Below, one piece after another: positions 44,833-54,805 of a stretch of 64,000 nt of DNA; within the stretch, counting starts at the first letter, position 1, and each line of letters begins with the position of its first letter. The notes below the pieces were generated by a model. That model was not told the origin of the DNA. It saw only the letters and a program-made list of their open reading frames with translations, and made no database searches. Source of the stretch: Aquitalea magnusonii (GTDB lineage: Bacteria > Pseudomonadota > Gammaproteobacteria > Burkholderiales > Chromobacteriaceae). Location: the NCBI RefSeq assembly GCF_003202035.1, contig NZ_QJKC01000012.1:78158-142157 (forward strand), given 5' to 3'. A program made the position numbers and the translations under genes.

Positions 44833-47175
44833 TTATTTCCAGCGGCGCAGCAGCAGCGAATTGCTGACTACCGACACCGAACTCATGGCCATGGCAGCCC
44901 CTGCCAGTACCGGATTCAACAATCCCAATGCCGCCAGCGGAATGCCGAGCGCATTGTAGATGAAGGCAAAAAACAGGTTCTGCCGGATTTTTCCCAAGGT
45001 GGCACGCGACAGGCGGATGGCATCGGCCACCTGTTGCACATCACCACGCATCAGGGTGATGTCGGCGGTTTCCAGTGCCACGTCCGCGCCGCCACCCATG
45101 GCGAAGCTGACATCGGCGAGCGCCAGCGCCGGGGCATCGTTGATGCCATCGCCCAGCATGGCCACCTGCAGGCCGGTCGCCTGGAGTTCGCGCAGCGCAT
45201 CCGCCTTGTCCTGCGGCCGCAAACCGGCGCGATAGTGGTCAATGCCGGCCTCGGCAGCGATGGCGGCGGCCGTCGATGGATTATCGCCGGTCAGCATGAT
45301 GACCCGCACCCCCATTTGCTGCAAGCTGCGCACCGCGGCGGCCGAGGTGGGACGCAAACGGTCGGCGACGGCCAGCAGGCCAAGCAAGACATCATCGCGG
45401 GCGACGGCAATCACGCTCTGCCCCGGTGCACGCCATTCTGGCGGTAAGGGCTGGCTGCAGGCCCACTCCGGCCGCCCGACCCGTATCCTGCCATATCCTG
45501 CCAGCTCGGCAATCACCCCCTGCCCCACTTCGGCACGGAAGGACTGCAGCGCCAGCAAGGGCAGCTGACGCGCAGCCGCCTGTTGCAGCAGCGCCAGCGC
45601 CAGCGGGTGTTCCGAGCCGCTCTCCGCACTCGCTGCCAGGCGCAGCAACTGGTCCTGATCGCCATCGGCAGCCCAGAGGTGGCTGAGCTGCGGCCGGCCT
45701 TCGGTCAGCGTACCGGTCTTGTCCACCACCAGCAGCTGGATGCGGCCGGCGCTTTCCAGTGCCGTGGCATTGCGAAACAGCATGCCGCGGCTGGCCCCCT
45801 TGCCGACGCCCACCATCACGGCGGTCGGCGTTGCCAGCCCCAGCGCGCAGGGGCAGGCAATCACCAGCACCGCCACCGCATTGATCAATGCCTGGCTCCA
45901 GTCGCCCAGCCAGCAGCCGTTGAGCAACAGGGTCAGCACCGCCAGGCCGGCCACCACCGGCACGAATACGCCGGCAATGCGGTCGGCCAGCCGCTGGATC
46001 GGCGCCTTGCTGCCCTGCGCCTGCCCGACCAGCCGGATGATTTCCGCCAGCTGGGTGTGGGCGCCAACACTGACCGCGCGTATTTTCAGCATGCCTTGCA
46101 GATTGCGGGTGGCGGCATAGACCTTGTCGCCCACCGTCTTGGCCAGCGGCATGCTCTCGCCAGTCAGCATGCTTTCATCGAGGCTGGCCTTGCCTTCCAG
46201 CACCACCCCGTCCACCGGCAGGCTTTCACCGTGGCGCACCAGCACCACATCGCCCACCTGCAACTGGTCCACCCCGATCTCCTGCAGGCTGCCGTCACGC
46301 TCGATGCGCGCCGTGCGTGGCGCCAGCCGCAGCAGGCTGGCAATGGCCCCGGCACTCTTGCCGCGTGCCCGTGCTTCCAGCAGCTTGCCCAGCAATACCA
46401 GGGTAATCACCGCCGCACTGGCCTCGAAATACACATGTTGCTGCTGCCAGCCCGCCAGGGTGACCACGGTGGACAGCAGCCAGGCCATGCTGGTGCCCAG
46501 CGCCACCAGCACATCCATATTGGCCCCGCCGCTGCGCAGCGCATGCCAGGCACCGCGATAAAAGCGCCAGCCGATGAGGAACTGCACCGGTGTTGCCAGG
46601 GCCAGTTGCAGGCCGCGTGGCAGCATCAGCTGGTGCCAGCCGAACAGCATGGCCAGCATTTCCAGGAAAAATGGCAGGGTGAGCAAGGCCGAGGCGGCAA
46701 ACCACAGCAGCTCGCGCCGGTATGACTGCGTCTGCGCGGTGCCATCCTGGCCGGCATCCTGCTGCAGCGTGGCTGTGAAGCCGGCCCTGCTCACCGCTGC
46801 CAGCACGTCGGCCGGCTGCACGGTGCCGGTGGCAAACTGCAGGCGGGCAGTGGCGGTGGCGAAATTGACCTCGGCAGTGCACAGCGGCAGTTTGTTCAGC
46901 ACTTTTTCCAGACGCACCGCGCAGGCGGCACAGCTCATGCCGGCGATAGCCAGTTGCAGTTGCTGCTGCGGCAGGCTGAAGCCGGCTTTGTCGATGGCCG
47001 CCTGCAGTTGGGCGATGCTGGTGGCCGCCGGCTGGTAACGGATGAGCGCCTGTTCGCTGGCGAAGTTGACACTGGCACTGACGCCATCCAGCCGGTTCAA
47101 CACCTTCTCCAGGCGGATGGCGCAGGCCGCGCAATGCATTCCGGCAATGGGCAGGGTAATGACAGATTCATTCAT
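44833..47175 (-). CDS. copA: Copper-exporting P1B-type ATPase
   Basis: A 780-residue inner-membrane pump exporting Cu(I) from the cytoplasm. Two N-terminal metal-binding domains have GMHCAAC (C15, C18) and GMSCAAC (C82, C85). The transmembrane ion site is CPC (441-443), the phosphorylated aspartate is D485 in DKTGTLTEG, and the nucleotide-domain motifs TGDNPSTAAAIA and GDGINDAPAL follow. The strong ribosome-binding site GAGGAGG lies 6 bases upstream of the ATG. A palindromic operator lies 24 bases above the start, and copZ follows. Confidence 0.96.
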   Translation of the reverse strand: MNESVITLPIAGMHCAACAIRLEKVLNRLDGVSASVNFASEQALIRYQPAATSIAQLQAAIDKAGFSLPQQQLQLAIAGMSCAACAVRLEKVLNKLPLCTAEVNFATATARLQFATGTVQPADVLAAVSRAGFTATLQQDAGQDGTAQTQSYRRELLWFAASALLTLPFFLEMLAMLFGWHQLMLPRGLQLALATPVQFLIGWRFYRGAWHALRSGGANMDVLVALGTSMAWLLSTVVTLAGWQQQHVYFEASAAVITLVLLGKLLEARARGKSAGAIASLLRLAPRTARIERDGSLQEIGVDQLQVGDVVLVRHGESLPVDGVVLEGKASLDESMLTGESMPLAKTVGDKVYAATRNLQGMLKIRAVSVGAHTQLAEIIRLVGQAQGSKAPIQRLADRIAGVFVPVVAGLAVLTLLLNGCWLGDWSQALINAVAVLVIACPCALGLATPTAVMVGVGKGASRGMLFRNATALESAGRIQLLVVDKTGTLTEGRPQLSHLWAADGDQDQLLRLAASAESGSEHPLALALLQQAAARQLPLLALQSFRAEVGQGVIAELAGYGRIRVGRPEWACSQPLPPEWRAPGQSVIAVARDDVLLGLLAVADRLRPTSAAAVRSLQQMGVRVIMLTGDNPSTAAAIAAEAGIDHYRAGLRPQDKADALRELQATGLQVAMLGDGINDAPALALADVSFAMGGGADVALETADITLMRGDVQQVADAIRLSRATLGKIRQNLFFAFIYNALGIPLAALGLLNPVLAGAAMAMSSVSVVSNSLLLRRWK

Positions 47176-47198
47176 GACGGCCTCCTCGGGATGTCAGT

Positions 47199-47219
47199 AT
47201 ATACCCCCAAGGGGTATAT
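47199..47219. promoter_or_regulatory. CsoR-like copper operator upstream of copA
   Basis: Perfect inverted repeat: ATATACCCC (47199-47207) and GGGGTATAT (47211-47219) with a 3-base centre. TACCCC/GGGGTA arms are typical of CsoR-family copper-repressor sites. It overlaps the expected promoter (TATACT on the minus strand as a possible -10). The arms differ from the CueR-type ACCTTCC/GGAAGGT site. Confidence 0.65.
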
Positions 47220-47250
47220 GAACACCACCATAAAGCAAACGCCAGGCATG

Positions 47251-47279
47251 AAAAAGCCGCAGGGCCTGCGCGCTGCGGC
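47251..47279 (-). terminator. Terminator after corA
   Basis: GCCGCAG (47256-47262) pairs with CTGCGGC (47273-47279); on the minus strand a T5 tract follows (47255-47251). It lies between corA and the copA operator. Confidence 0.75.
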
Positions 47280-47301
47280 AGCGGATGCAACAGGATGCAC
47301 G

Positions 47302-48369
47302 TCAGATCCAGTTACGCTTCCAGAACAGCCAGATCAGCCCGCCGGCAATGGCGGCCATCAGCCCCAGCACGGCAAAATAGCCATAGTGCCAGTGCAGCTC
47401 CGGCATGTTTTCAAAGTTCATGCCATAGATGCCGGCAATCAGGGTCAAGGGCATGAAGATCATGCTGAACACGGTCAGCACGCGCATTTGCAGGTTCAGC
47501 CGGTGCGACTGGGTGGACAGATACAGGTCCAGCATGTCGGCCACCATTTCGCGTGACATTTCCAGCGATTCGATGACATGCATGGTGTGGTCATAGGCAT
47601 CGCGCAGATAGACCTGGGTTTCCTGCCGGATCAGGATGAATTCGCCACGGGTCATGGTCAGCAGCATCTCGCGCAGGGGCAGGATGGAGCGGCGCAGCTT
47701 GAGACAATCATGTTTCAGCCGCTGCACCTTGTTGAGCACACCCACTTCGCGGCCACGCAGCAGCAGCTGGTCCGTCCGCTCGACATGCTCGGTAAACTGG
47801 CTGAGCACGCCGAAATAATCGTCGATGATGGCATCCAGCAGTGAATACGCCAGATAGTCCGCGCCCTTGCCGCGCAGCACGCTGTGCGGATTGCGCAGCC
47901 GTTCGCGCACCGGCTCGAACACCCCGGTCGGCCTTTCCTGAAAACTCAGGACAAAGTTTTCTCCCACCACCAGATACATCTGGTCATAACTGAGCCGGCC
48001 ACCGTTTTTGGGAAAATCGAACACCCGCGTGGCGATGAACAGATAGTCGCCATAGTCTTCCAGCTTGGGACGCTGACGATTATTGAGAATGTCCTCCTGC
48101 ACCAGCGGGTGCAGCTGGAATCGCTCGCCGATGGCCTGCATCACGGCGGGGTCGTGCAGGCCATAGACATTCAGCCACTGTATCGGCTGCGCCGGCTGAT
48201 GGGCCAGCCCGGCGGCAATGCTGTCAAAACGGTTTTCAGTCAGCTGCTGCGGCCCGAATTCCACCAGGGCCAGGCTGGAGCTGGAGAGTTTCTGCTCGCC
48301 GACTGGCAGCAGGCTGCCGGGTGCCTCGCCCAGGCTGGGCACCCGTTGTTTCACTTCGGCATGGCGCAT
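47302..48369 (-). CDS. corA: Magnesium/cobalt transporter CorA
   Basis: A 355-residue protein with the CorA layout: a long cytoplasmic funnel domain, the stalk helix rich in hydrophobic and charged residues (around MLDLYLSTQSHRLNLQMRVL), then two C-terminal membrane helices. The selectivity motif GMN sits in GIYGMNFENMPELHWHYGYF, and the C-terminus is basic (FWKRNW). It forms a pentameric Mg2+ channel. The start at 48369 is two bases past the ppx stop, so ppx and corA are probably cotranscribed. Confidence 0.92.
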   Translation of the reverse strand: MRHAEVKQRVPSLGEAPGSLLPVGEQKLSSSSLALVEFGPQQLTENRFDSIAAGLAHQPAQPIQWLNVYGLHDPAVMQAIGERFQLHPLVQEDILNNRQRPKLEDYGDYLFIATRVFDFPKNGGRLSYDQMYLVVGENFVLSFQERPTGVFEPVRERLRNPHSVLRGKGADYLAYSLLDAIIDDYFGVLSQFTEHVERTDQLLLRGREVGVLNKVQRLKHDCLKLRRSILPLREMLLTMTRGEFILIRQETQVYLRDAYDHTMHVIESLEMSREMVADMLDLYLSTQSHRLNLQMRVLTVFSMIFMPLTLIAGIYGMNFENMPELHWHYGYFAVLGLMAAIAGGLIWLFWKRNWI

Positions 48370-48371
48370 GA

Positions 48372-49865
48372 TTAAAGCTGGCTGACGTCGAGTTCGAAAC
48401 CGACATTCTTCCACTGCAACACTTCCTGACGGAAGGCGCTGGCAGTCAGCGGATTATCATTCAGCCAATTCTGACTCATGGTCAGCACAAAACCTTTCAC
48501 ATCCAGCTTGAGGTCGAGCAATTCCGGCAGGGTGATGGCCATGCGGCTGCGATAGAACAATACCGCCAGGCGCAGCGCGACCACGGCCTGCCACAAGGCG
48601 GGGTCGTTCACCACCTGCTGCATCTTGCCCATGTCGCCGCGATGGCCCAGCACGATGGTGGCCAGCATGGCCTGTTCGCGCTTGGAAAAACCCGGCATAT
48701 CGGCATTTTGCAGGATATAGGCCGAATGCTTGTGGTAAGCGGTATGGGCGATGGTCAGGCCGATTTCATGTAGCCGGGCCGCCCAGATCAGCCGCTTGAG
48801 CATGTCCTGGTCCACATCCTCGCCCGCCACCATGCGGTACAGCCGCTCGGCCAGGGCCTGCACCCGCTCGCTTTGCGGCACATCCACGTGATAACGGCGC
48901 TTGAACAGCTGCACCGTGCTTTCGCGCATGTCCTTTTCGCGCTGGCGCCCCAGCAGGTCGTAGAGCACGCCATCGCGCAACGCGCCTTCGGCCACGGTCA
49001 TCTTGCTGATGCCAAGTTCTTCGAAAATGGCGATCATGATGGCCAGCCCGCCCGGCAGCACCGGCAGGCGGTCGGCCTTCAGGCCGTTCAGGCTGACGTT
49101 TTTCAGGGATTCGCGCTTGATCAGTTCGGCACGCAGTTGCAGCATGCCTTCCAGCGTGATGTCGGAAGCCGACCAGTCGTTGATTTCCAGGATGTCGCGC
49201 AAGGAACGGGCGGTGCCCGAGGTCCCCACCGCCAGTTGCCATTCTTCCGGGCGGTATTCGGTGGTGATGCGCTGGATTTCATTGCGCGCCGCCAGTGTGG
49301 CATCGGCAAAATTGCTGCGGCTGAGCTTGCCATCGGCAAAATAGCGCATGCTGTAGCTGACACAGCCCAGCGGCAGGCTTTCGGTTACATGGGCCTTGAA
49401 CTGGCTGCCGATGACAAATTCGGTCGAACCGCCGCCAATATCCACCACCAGCCGTCTTTCCTTGGTGGCGGGCAGGGAGTGCGCCGCACCGATATACACC
49501 AGCCGTGCTTCTTCGCGTCCGGCGATGATTTCGATGGGAAAGCCCAGCAGCGCTTCGGCGCGCTGAATGAAATCGGCCGAGTTTTTGGCTACCCGCAGGG
49601 TATTGGTGCCGACGATGCGCACCTGGGCCGGGCTGAAGCCGCGCAGGCGCTCGCCAAAGCGGGCCATGCAGGCCAGGGCTTTTTCCTGGGTGGCGTCGTC
49701 CAGGTATTTGTCGGCAGTCAGGCCCGCGCCCAGACGCACGGTTTCTTTCATGGCATCCAGCGGGTACAGCTGGTCTTCTACAACACGGGACACTTGCAGA
49801 CGGAAGGTGTTGGACCCCAGGTCGACCGTGGCCAGCACATCCGGGGTGGGCAGGGTTGTGGTCAA
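48372..49865 (-). CDS. ppx: Exopolyphosphatase (Ppx/GppA family)
   Basis: A 497-residue ASKHA-fold phosphatase. The phosphate loop is VDLGSNTFRLQV (14-25), then GTNTLRVAKN, the catalytic EEARLVYIGA and the second loop VVDIGGGSTEF. A C-terminal HD-like helical domain starts near 315. The family hydrolyses polyphosphate from its ends or pppGpp; Ppx and GppA are hard to separate by sequence. Neighbours phoU and corA suggest a phosphate/polyphosphate role. It starts 146 bases after phoU, beyond the phoU terminator. Confidence 0.9.
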   Translation of the reverse strand: MTTTLPTPDVLATVDLGSNTFRLQVSRVVEDQLYPLDAMKETVRLGAGLTADKYLDDATQEKALACMARFGERLRGFSPAQVRIVGTNTLRVAKNSADFIQRAEALLGFPIEIIAGREEARLVYIGAAHSLPATKERRLVVDIGGGSTEFVIGSQFKAHVTESLPLGCVSYSMRYFADGKLSRSNFADATLAARNEIQRITTEYRPEEWQLAVGTSGTARSLRDILEINDWSASDITLEGMLQLRAELIKRESLKNVSLNGLKADRLPVLPGGLAIMIAIFEELGISKMTVAEGALRDGVLYDLLGRQREKDMRESTVQLFKRRYHVDVPQSERVQALAERLYRMVAGEDVDQDMLKRLIWAARLHEIGLTIAHTAYHKHSAYILQNADMPGFSKREQAMLATIVLGHRGDMGKMQQVVNDPALWQAVVALRLAVLFYRSRMAITLPELLDLKLDVKGFVLTMSQNWLNDNPLTASAFRQEVLQWKNVGFELDVSQL

Positions 49866-49948
49866 AGGCTAGCCTTTTCCAATATGGTTTGCTGCGCGGC
49901 CATGCTCAGGGCTCAGCCTGTAAGCGGCCACGCCATGGATTATTCAAT

Positions 49949-49985
49949 AAAAAATGGCAGTAACATGCGCGATGTTACCGCCATT
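49949..49985 (-). terminator. Terminator after phoU
   Basis: AATGGC-GTAACAT (49953-49966) pairs with ATGTTAC-GCCATT (49972-49985) with one internal mismatch; on the minus strand it is followed by a T6 tract. Confidence 0.8.
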
Positions 49986-50010
49986 CGTGCTGTTGCGTCA
50001 TTGCGCTTGA

Positions 50011-50715
50011 TCAGTGACCCAGGGTTTCCCGCTTGATGTCTTCCAGCGAGGTATGGCGGATATCCTTGCCCTTCACCAGGTAAACCACGTACTCGGAGAT
50101 GTTCTTGGAATGGTCGCCAATGCGCTCGATGGCCTTGGAAATGAACAGGGTGTCGATGGACATGCTGATGGTGCGCGGGTCTTCCATCATGAAGGTGATC
50201 AGCTGGCGCAGCTCGGCGGCAAAGTCGTCGTCCAGGCGCATGTCTTCTTCGGCCAGTTCCAGTGCCGCGCTGGCATCCAGCCGGGCAAAGGCGTCCAGTG
50301 CGCGGCGCAGCATGGCCAGGGCCACTTCCGCCATCTTGCGGATTTCGCGGAAGCGCGGCATCTGGTAGCGCTCGGACTGGTAGATGGTTTTGCCCATGCG
50401 CGCGATTTTTTGCGCCTCGTCACCGATGCGCTCCAGATCGGTAATAGTCTTGATCACGGTGATGATGATGCGCAGGTCGCTGGCGGCCGGCTGACGGCGC
50501 GCGATGATGTGCTGGCAATCATCGTCGATGGTGACTTCCATCGAATTGACCAGCGCGTCTTCGGTAATCACCTTGTCGAACTTGGCGATGTCACCGGACA
50601 TGAGCGCATCGATAGCAGAGAGGATCTGTTGTTCCACCAGACCGCCCATTTGCAGGACGCGGGTGCGGATGGTTTCCAGTTCCATGTCGAACTGCTTGGA
50701 GATGTGTTCTGCCAT
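50011..50715 (-). CDS. phoU: Phosphate signalling protein PhoU
   Basis: A 234-residue protein of two three-helix bundles. ATG at 50715 has AGAGG about 6 bases upstream; a longer frame starts at 50745. Metal-binding motifs E/D-x-x-x-D are visible in TDLERIGDEAQKIA and again as AIERIGDHSKNISEY in the second bundle. PhoU links the Pst transporter to the PhoR kinase and represses the Pho regulon. pst and pho genes are not in the window. It is monocistronic by its terminator. Confidence 0.95.
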   Translation of the reverse strand: MAEHISKQFDMELETIRTRVLQMGGLVEQQILSAIDALMSGDIAKFDKVITEDALVNSMEVTIDDDCQHIIARRQPAASDLRIIITVIKTITDLERIGDEAQKIARMGKTIYQSERYQMPRFREIRKMAEVALAMLRRALDAFARLDASAALELAEEDMRLDDDFAAELRQLITFMMEDPRTISMSIDTLFISKAIERIGDHSKNISEYVVYLVKGKDIRHTSLEDIKRETLGH

Positions 50716-50796
50716 GTCTGCCTCTTGAACGAATCCGGATTGCAATGAATAGATGATGGTAAGCCGGCCTGATGACAGGCTGATGACATTTAATCA

Positions 50797-50822
50797 AAAC
50801 GGGCCTGTCAGCGACAGGCCCG
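50797..50822 (-). terminator. Terminator after rpiA
   Basis: GGGCCTGTC (50801-50809) pairs perfectly with GACAGGCCC (50813-50821) around a 3-base loop; on the minus strand GTTTT follows. It lies 20 bases past the rpiA stop. Confidence 0.85.
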
Positions 50823-50841
50823 GCGGCATGCGACAAAGGGC

Positions 50842-51501
50842 TTAGCGGATGACTTCCACGCCATCCTGGCGGCCCAGCACCAGCACATCGGCGCGACGAC
50901 GGGCAAACAGGCCACAGGTCACGACGCCGGCGATATGGTTGATGGCTTCTTCCAGCTCCACCGGGGTGTTGATGGTGAGGCCGTGCACATCGAGAATCAG
51001 GTTGCCATTGTCGGTCACCACGCCCTGGCGCAGTTCCGGGTGGCCACCCAGTGCCACCAGCTGGCGGGCCACCGAGCTGCGGGCCATCGGAATGACTTCG
51101 ATCGGCAGCGGAAACTTGCCCAGCTTGAGCACATACTTGCTTTCATCGGCGATGCAGATGAACTGATCGGCCACGCTGGCCACGATTTTCTCGCGGGTCA
51201 GCGCGGCGCCACCGCCCTTGATCATGTGCAGGTGGTGGTTGATTTCGTCGGCACCGTCGATGTACACCTCGAGCTTTTCCACCTCGTTCAGCTCGAATAC
51301 CGGGATGTGATGCGCTTTCAGGCGGGCGGTGGAGGCTTCCGAGCTGGAGACCGCGCCCTTGATACGGCCTTTGATGGTGGCCAGTTCTTCAATGAAAAGA
51401 TTGACCGTGCTGCCAGTGCCCACACCGACGATACAGTCGTCCGGCACGAATTCCAGCGCCTTTTGGGCCACGGCCAGCTTGAGTTGGTCTTGGGTCAGCA
51501 T
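50842..51501 (-). CDS. rpiA: Ribose-5-phosphate isomerase A
   Basis: A 219-residue cytoplasmic enzyme interconverting ribose 5-phosphate and ribulose 5-phosphate in the pentose phosphate pathway. The start at 51501 ([15 protein letters not shown]) fits the family; a longer frame reaches 51558. Conserved: [18 protein letters not shown], the catalytic region DGADEI, and [17 protein letters not shown]. Length is typical. Confidence 0.96.
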   Translation of the reverse strand: MLTQDQLKLAVAQKALEFVPDDCIVGVGTGSTVNLFIEELATIKGRIKGAVSSSEASTARLKAHHIPVFELNEVEKLEVYIDGADEINHHLHMIKGGGAALTREKIVASVADQFICIADESKYVLKLGKFPLPIEVIPMARSSVARQLVALGGHPELRQGVVTDNGNLILDVHGLTINTPVELEEAINHIAGVVTCGLFARRRADVLVLGRQDGVEVIR

Positions 51502-51586
51502 GTTGATACCTCCATCAGGTGAGTTCGATTCCGCATTCAGACAGGGATTATCCCACATCGGCTGGCATCTGTCGGTGCGCCAGCCA

Positions 51587-52066
51587 TCACTGCGCCGGCA
51601 TCAGCAGGCAGATGGCCTGCGCTTCGATTGCCTCGCCACGTCCCAGATAGCCCAGCTTTTCATTGGTCTTGCCCTTCACATTGACCGCATTCACGGCAAT
51701 GCCCAGATCGGCGGCAATGCAGGCGCACATGGCATCGATGTGCGGTGCCAGCTTGGGGCGCTGTGCGATCAGCGTGGCGTCCACATTCACCACCTGCCAG
51801 CCGGCCGCCCTTACCCGTGCCGCCGCTTCGCGCAGCAATACCCGGCTGTCCGCCCCCTTGAAACGGGCATCGGTATCCGGAAAGTGCCGGCCGATATCGC
51901 CCAGCGCGGCTGCTCCCAGTATGGCATCAGTAATGGCATGCAGCAGGGCATCGGCATCGGAATGCCCCAGCAGGCCATGGCTGTGCGGGATGGTCACGCC
52001 GCCCAGGATCAACGGGCGGCCTTCCACCAGCTGATGCACATCGTAACCTTGTCCAACTCGGAACAT
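51587..52066 (-). CDS. ispF: 2-C-methyl-D-erythritol 2,4-cyclodiphosphate synthase
   Basis: A 159-residue enzyme of the MEP isoprenoid pathway making the cyclic diphosphate with release of CMP. The start at 52066 ([13 protein letters not shown]) is fixed by the family motif. The metal site is D8/H10 in GYDVHQL and a further His in [24 protein letters not shown] and the signature [15 protein letters not shown] complete the family set. It lies 5 bases after the ispD stop and so is in one operon with it. Confidence 0.96.
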   Translation of the reverse strand: MFRVGQGYDVHQLVEGRPLILGGVTIPHSHGLLGHSDADALLHAITDAILGAAALGDIGRHFPDTDARFKGADSRVLLREAAARVRAAGWQVVNVDATLIAQRPKLAPHIDAMCACIAADLGIAVNAVNVKGKTNEKLGYLGRGEAIEAQAICLLMPAQ

Positions 52067-52071
52067 GCTGT

Positions 52072-52755
52072 TCACTCCTTTCTTGCGGCCAGAATGGCAC
52101 GCGCCAGTGCCAGATCGCGCGGGTAGGTCACCTTGAAATTCTGCGCATCGCCTTCCACCAGCCGCGGCTTGTGTCCATATTGCTCCACGGCGGAGGCTTC
52201 GTCGGTGATATCCGCCACCGTGGCCGCGGCCAGTGCCTCGGCCAGCAGCCCGGCACGGAACATTTGCGGCGTCTGCGCCAGCCACAGCCCCTGGCGCGGC
52301 ACGGTGGCACTGATGCGGCCTTCGCCATCCGCCCGCTTCACCGTATCCGGCACCGGCAAGGCCAGCAGGCCGCCTACCGCATCGTCAGCCAGGGTGGCAA
52401 TCAGCCGCTCCACCGCCGCCACCGACAGGCAGCAGCGGGCGGCATCATGCACCAGCACCCAGTCCTGCTCGCCGGCCTCCATGGCCTGCAAGCCATTGCG
52501 CACGCTTTCGGCGCGGCTGGCACCGCCCACGCGCAGCACGCTGAGCTTGGGCAGGTCCCATTCGAAATCATCAAACCATTCGTCACCGGGCGAGATCACC
52601 ACCACCACCCGGCTGATGGCTGCCACCTGCGACAAGACCTGCAAGGTGTGCCACATCAGCGGACGATTGTTCAGTTGCAGGTATTGCTTGGGGCTGGGGC
52701 CGCCAAAGCGGCTGCCGGAACCGGCGGCCGGCACCAGGGCAAGATAGCGGCTCAT
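52072..52755 (-). CDS. ispD: 2-C-methyl-D-erythritol 4-phosphate cytidylyltransferase
   Basis: A 227-residue MEP-pathway enzyme adding CMP from CTP to methylerythritol phosphate. The start at 52755 ([19 protein letters not shown]) gives the nucleotide-binding glycine loop. [17 protein letters not shown], the VHDAARC motif and TPQMFR are conserved. The ATG overlaps the dnaQ stop by 4 bases. It precedes ispF, the product of which acts two steps later. Confidence 0.96.
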   Translation of the reverse strand: MSRYLALVPAAGSGSRFGGPSPKQYLQLNNRPLMWHTLQVLSQVAAISRVVVVISPGDEWFDDFEWDLPKLSVLRVGGASRAESVRNGLQAMEAGEQDWVLVHDAARCCLSVAAVERLIATLADDAVGGLLALPVPDTVKRADGEGRISATVPRQGLWLAQTPQMFRAGLLAEALAAATVADITDEASAVEQYGHKPRLVEGDAQNFKVTYPRDLALARAILAARKE

Positions 52756-53474
52756 GCGGCCTCCCCTGACGGCGGGTTCTCCAGCGTGCGCCACAGGCAA
52801 CTGCCCTTGACCGCCTTGTCCAGCTCGCCCAGATAGCTCTGGTGTGCGGCCAGTTCTTCCTCGCTGGCCCGGCGTACCGACAGCGGCTTGCGCTCGAAAT
52901 GGATGTCGCCGGCTTGCTGGCTGCCGTTGTCGACATCGATGTCCATGACCAGGCTTTCCTGGCCGCGGGTCATCCACAGATAGACTTCCGACAGCAGTTC
53001 GCAGTCGATCAGCGCACCGTGCAGGGTACGGTTGGAGCGGTCGATTTCAAAGCGGTCGCACAAGGCGTCCAGGCTGTTGCGCTTGCCGGGAAATTGGTCG
53101 CGCGCCATGGCCAGGGTGTCGGTCACCTGCGCCGCCACATCCTTGACGAGCGGCAGGCCCAGGCGGTCGAATTCGGCATTGAGGAATTTGACGTCAAACG
53201 GCGCGTTATGAATGATCAGCTCGGCCCCGCGCATGAAGTCGGCCAGCTCGGCCGCCACCTGGGCAAAGCGCGGCTTGCCCTCCAGCGAGGCCAGCGAAAT
53301 GCCGTGCACCCGTTCGGCATCCGGGTCGATATCGCGCTCCGGGTGAATGTACAGATGCAGATGCTTGCCGGTGAGCTTGCGGTTCACCATTTCCAGCCCG
53401 GCGAATTCAATGATGCGATGGCCCTGATCGGGATCGAGGCCGGTGGTTTCAGTATCGAGAATGATCTGTCTCAT
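52752..53474 (-). CDS. dnaQ: DNA polymerase III epsilon subunit (3'-5' proofreading exonuclease)
   Basis: A 240-residue DEDDh exonuclease that proofreads the replicase. The start at 53474 (MRQIILDTETTG) places the catalytic D7 and E9. Exo II is HNAPFDVKFLNAEF, and Exo III includes H-G-A-L-I-D with the catalytic His and Asp (LHGALIDCELL). The C-terminal tail, which binds the polymerase subunit, is present. It is 61 bases past rnhA, in the conserved dnaQ-rnhA neighbourhood; here both are on the same strand rather than divergent as in E. coli. Confidence 0.95.
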   Translation of the reverse strand: MRQIILDTETTGLDPDQGHRIIEFAGLEMVNRKLTGKHLHLYIHPERDIDPDAERVHGISLASLEGKPRFAQVAAELADFMRGAELIIHNAPFDVKFLNAEFDRLGLPLVKDVAAQVTDTLAMARDQFPGKRNSLDALCDRFEIDRSNRTLHGALIDCELLSEVYLWMTRGQESLVMDIDVDNGSQQAGDIHFERKPLSVRRASEEELAAHQSYLGELDKAVKGSCLWRTLENPPSGEAA

Positions 53475-53535
53475 GCTGCTGCTTTCAGGCGAACCGGCCT
53501 GCGCCGGTCGCAATCAATAACTCTGTCAGGGGGAT

Positions 53536-53979
53536 TTACAGGGTGTCGACGCCACGGTTGGCCAGCTGGTCGGCGCGTTCGTTGAACTCATGGCCGGCAT
53601 GGCCCTTGACCCAGCGCCACTCGACATGGGTGTGACGGTTGCGCTCGGCATCGAGCGCCTGCCACAGATCGGCATTCTTCACGGGTTCCTTGGCGGCGGT
53701 TTTCCAGCCACGGGCCTTCCAGCCGTGGATCCACTCGGAAATGCCTTTCTGCACATATTGCGAGTCGGTGTAGACCACCACACTGCAAGGCCGGTTCAAT
53801 GCCTCCAGCGCGCGAATCACCGCCAGCAGCTCCATGCGGTTGTTGGTGGTGCCGTGCTCGCCACCAAACAATTCCTTTTCCTTGTCCTTGAAACGCAGCA
53901 GCGCACCCCAGCCACCGGGGCCCGGATTGCCCTTGCAGGCACCATCGGTATAAATCTCAACGCGATCTTCAGTTGTCAT
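53536..53979 (-). CDS. rnhA: Ribonuclease HI
   Basis: A 147-residue enzyme that cuts the RNA strand of RNA:DNA hybrids. The four acidic active-site residues are visible: D12 ([16 protein letters not shown]), E50 (NNRMELLAV), D72 ([10 protein letters not shown]) and D137 (NERADQLA), with the auxiliary histidine in GHAGH. The ATG overlaps the preceding methyltransferase gene by 4 bases. Confidence 0.97.
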   Translation of the reverse strand: MTTEDRVEIYTDGACKGNPGPGGWGALLRFKDKEKELFGGEHGTTNNRMELLAVIRALEALNRPCSVVVYTDSQYVQKGISEWIHGWKARGWKTAAKEPVKNADLWQALDAERNRHTHVEWRWVKGHAGHEFNERADQLANRGVDTL

Positions 53980-54785
53980 GTGTCTCTGTCAGTTCCGCCC
54001 CGTCCTGCCGACCGGGCATGGTCATTCTGTGCAGGCTGCCGCGCACCGGCGGTGGTGGCGGCTTGCTTGCGGGTAGGGTGGCGTTCGTTGCCGGCGGCCA
54101 CCACCAGCCCCTGTGCCGACTTGGCGGCTTTCCACTTGGGGGTAATCAGCCGCATGCCGCGCTGGCGCTTGATGGCCTCGATGCCATATACACCGGCGGC
54201 CAGCGGCCACCATTTGTCGCCTGCGCGCTCCAGGAAACCAAAGCGCTCCAGCCAGTCGCGCTGCGAAACGGGGGGGGCATAAGCCATGAAACAGCCGGCG
54301 ACCGGCTCCAGATCGAGCAGCTTCAACCAGTCGCGGATGCGGATCAGCGGGAAAAAGTTGCCACGCCACGGCGTGTCCGCCCGCCCTTGTATCAGGCGGC
54401 GCACCCCCCACAGGGACACCGGATTGAAGCCGGTCATCAACAGACGCCCTTCCGGCACCAGCACTCTTTCCACCTCGCGCAGTACCTGGTGCGGCTCGGT
54501 GGTAAAATCCAGCAGATGCGGCATCACCAGCAGATCGAGGCTGCGCGATTCAAAAGGCAGTTGGGCCGGGTGACAGATGATCTGCGCCGCCTCACCGCTT
54601 TCCGCCGCCCGGCATTGCCAGGGAATGCGGTTGGCCGCCAGGAAGTCCACCTCCGGCAGGCCCATCTGCACTGCATGAAAACCGAAAATATCGGCAACAG
54701 CCCGATCGAAAAACGCCTGTTCGCACTCCAGCAGGTAATGTCCCAGTTCGGTCGTGGCCAGCCACGTGGAAAACGCTTGCATCAT
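53976..54785 (-). CDS. yafS: SAM-dependent methyltransferase-like protein (YafS type)
   Basis: A 269-residue protein with a class I methyltransferase-like core in its middle ([20 protein letters not shown], then [20 protein letters not shown]). The N-terminal glycine-rich loop typical of SAM binding is weak. Two adjacent ATGs (54785, 54782) are possible starts. The C-terminal 50 residues are Lys/Arg/Ala-rich and probably disordered. It sits between rnhA and divergent gloB exactly as yafS does in E. coli, which supports the assignment. Substrate unknown. Confidence 0.82.
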   Translation of the reverse strand: MMQAFSTWLATTELGHYLLECEQAFFDRAVADIFGFHAVQMGLPEVDFLAANRIPWQCRAAESGEAAQIICHPAQLPFESRSLDLLVMPHLLDFTTEPHQVLREVERVLVPEGRLLMTGFNPVSLWGVRRLIQGRADTPWRGNFFPLIRIRDWLKLLDLEPVAGCFMAYAPPVSQRDWLERFGFLERAGDKWWPLAAGVYGIEAIKRQRGMRLITPKWKAAKSAQGLVVAAGNERHPTRKQAATTAGARQPAQNDHARSAGRGGTDRDT

Positions 54786-54805
54786 TGAAGGAGTCCGATC
54801 CGACC

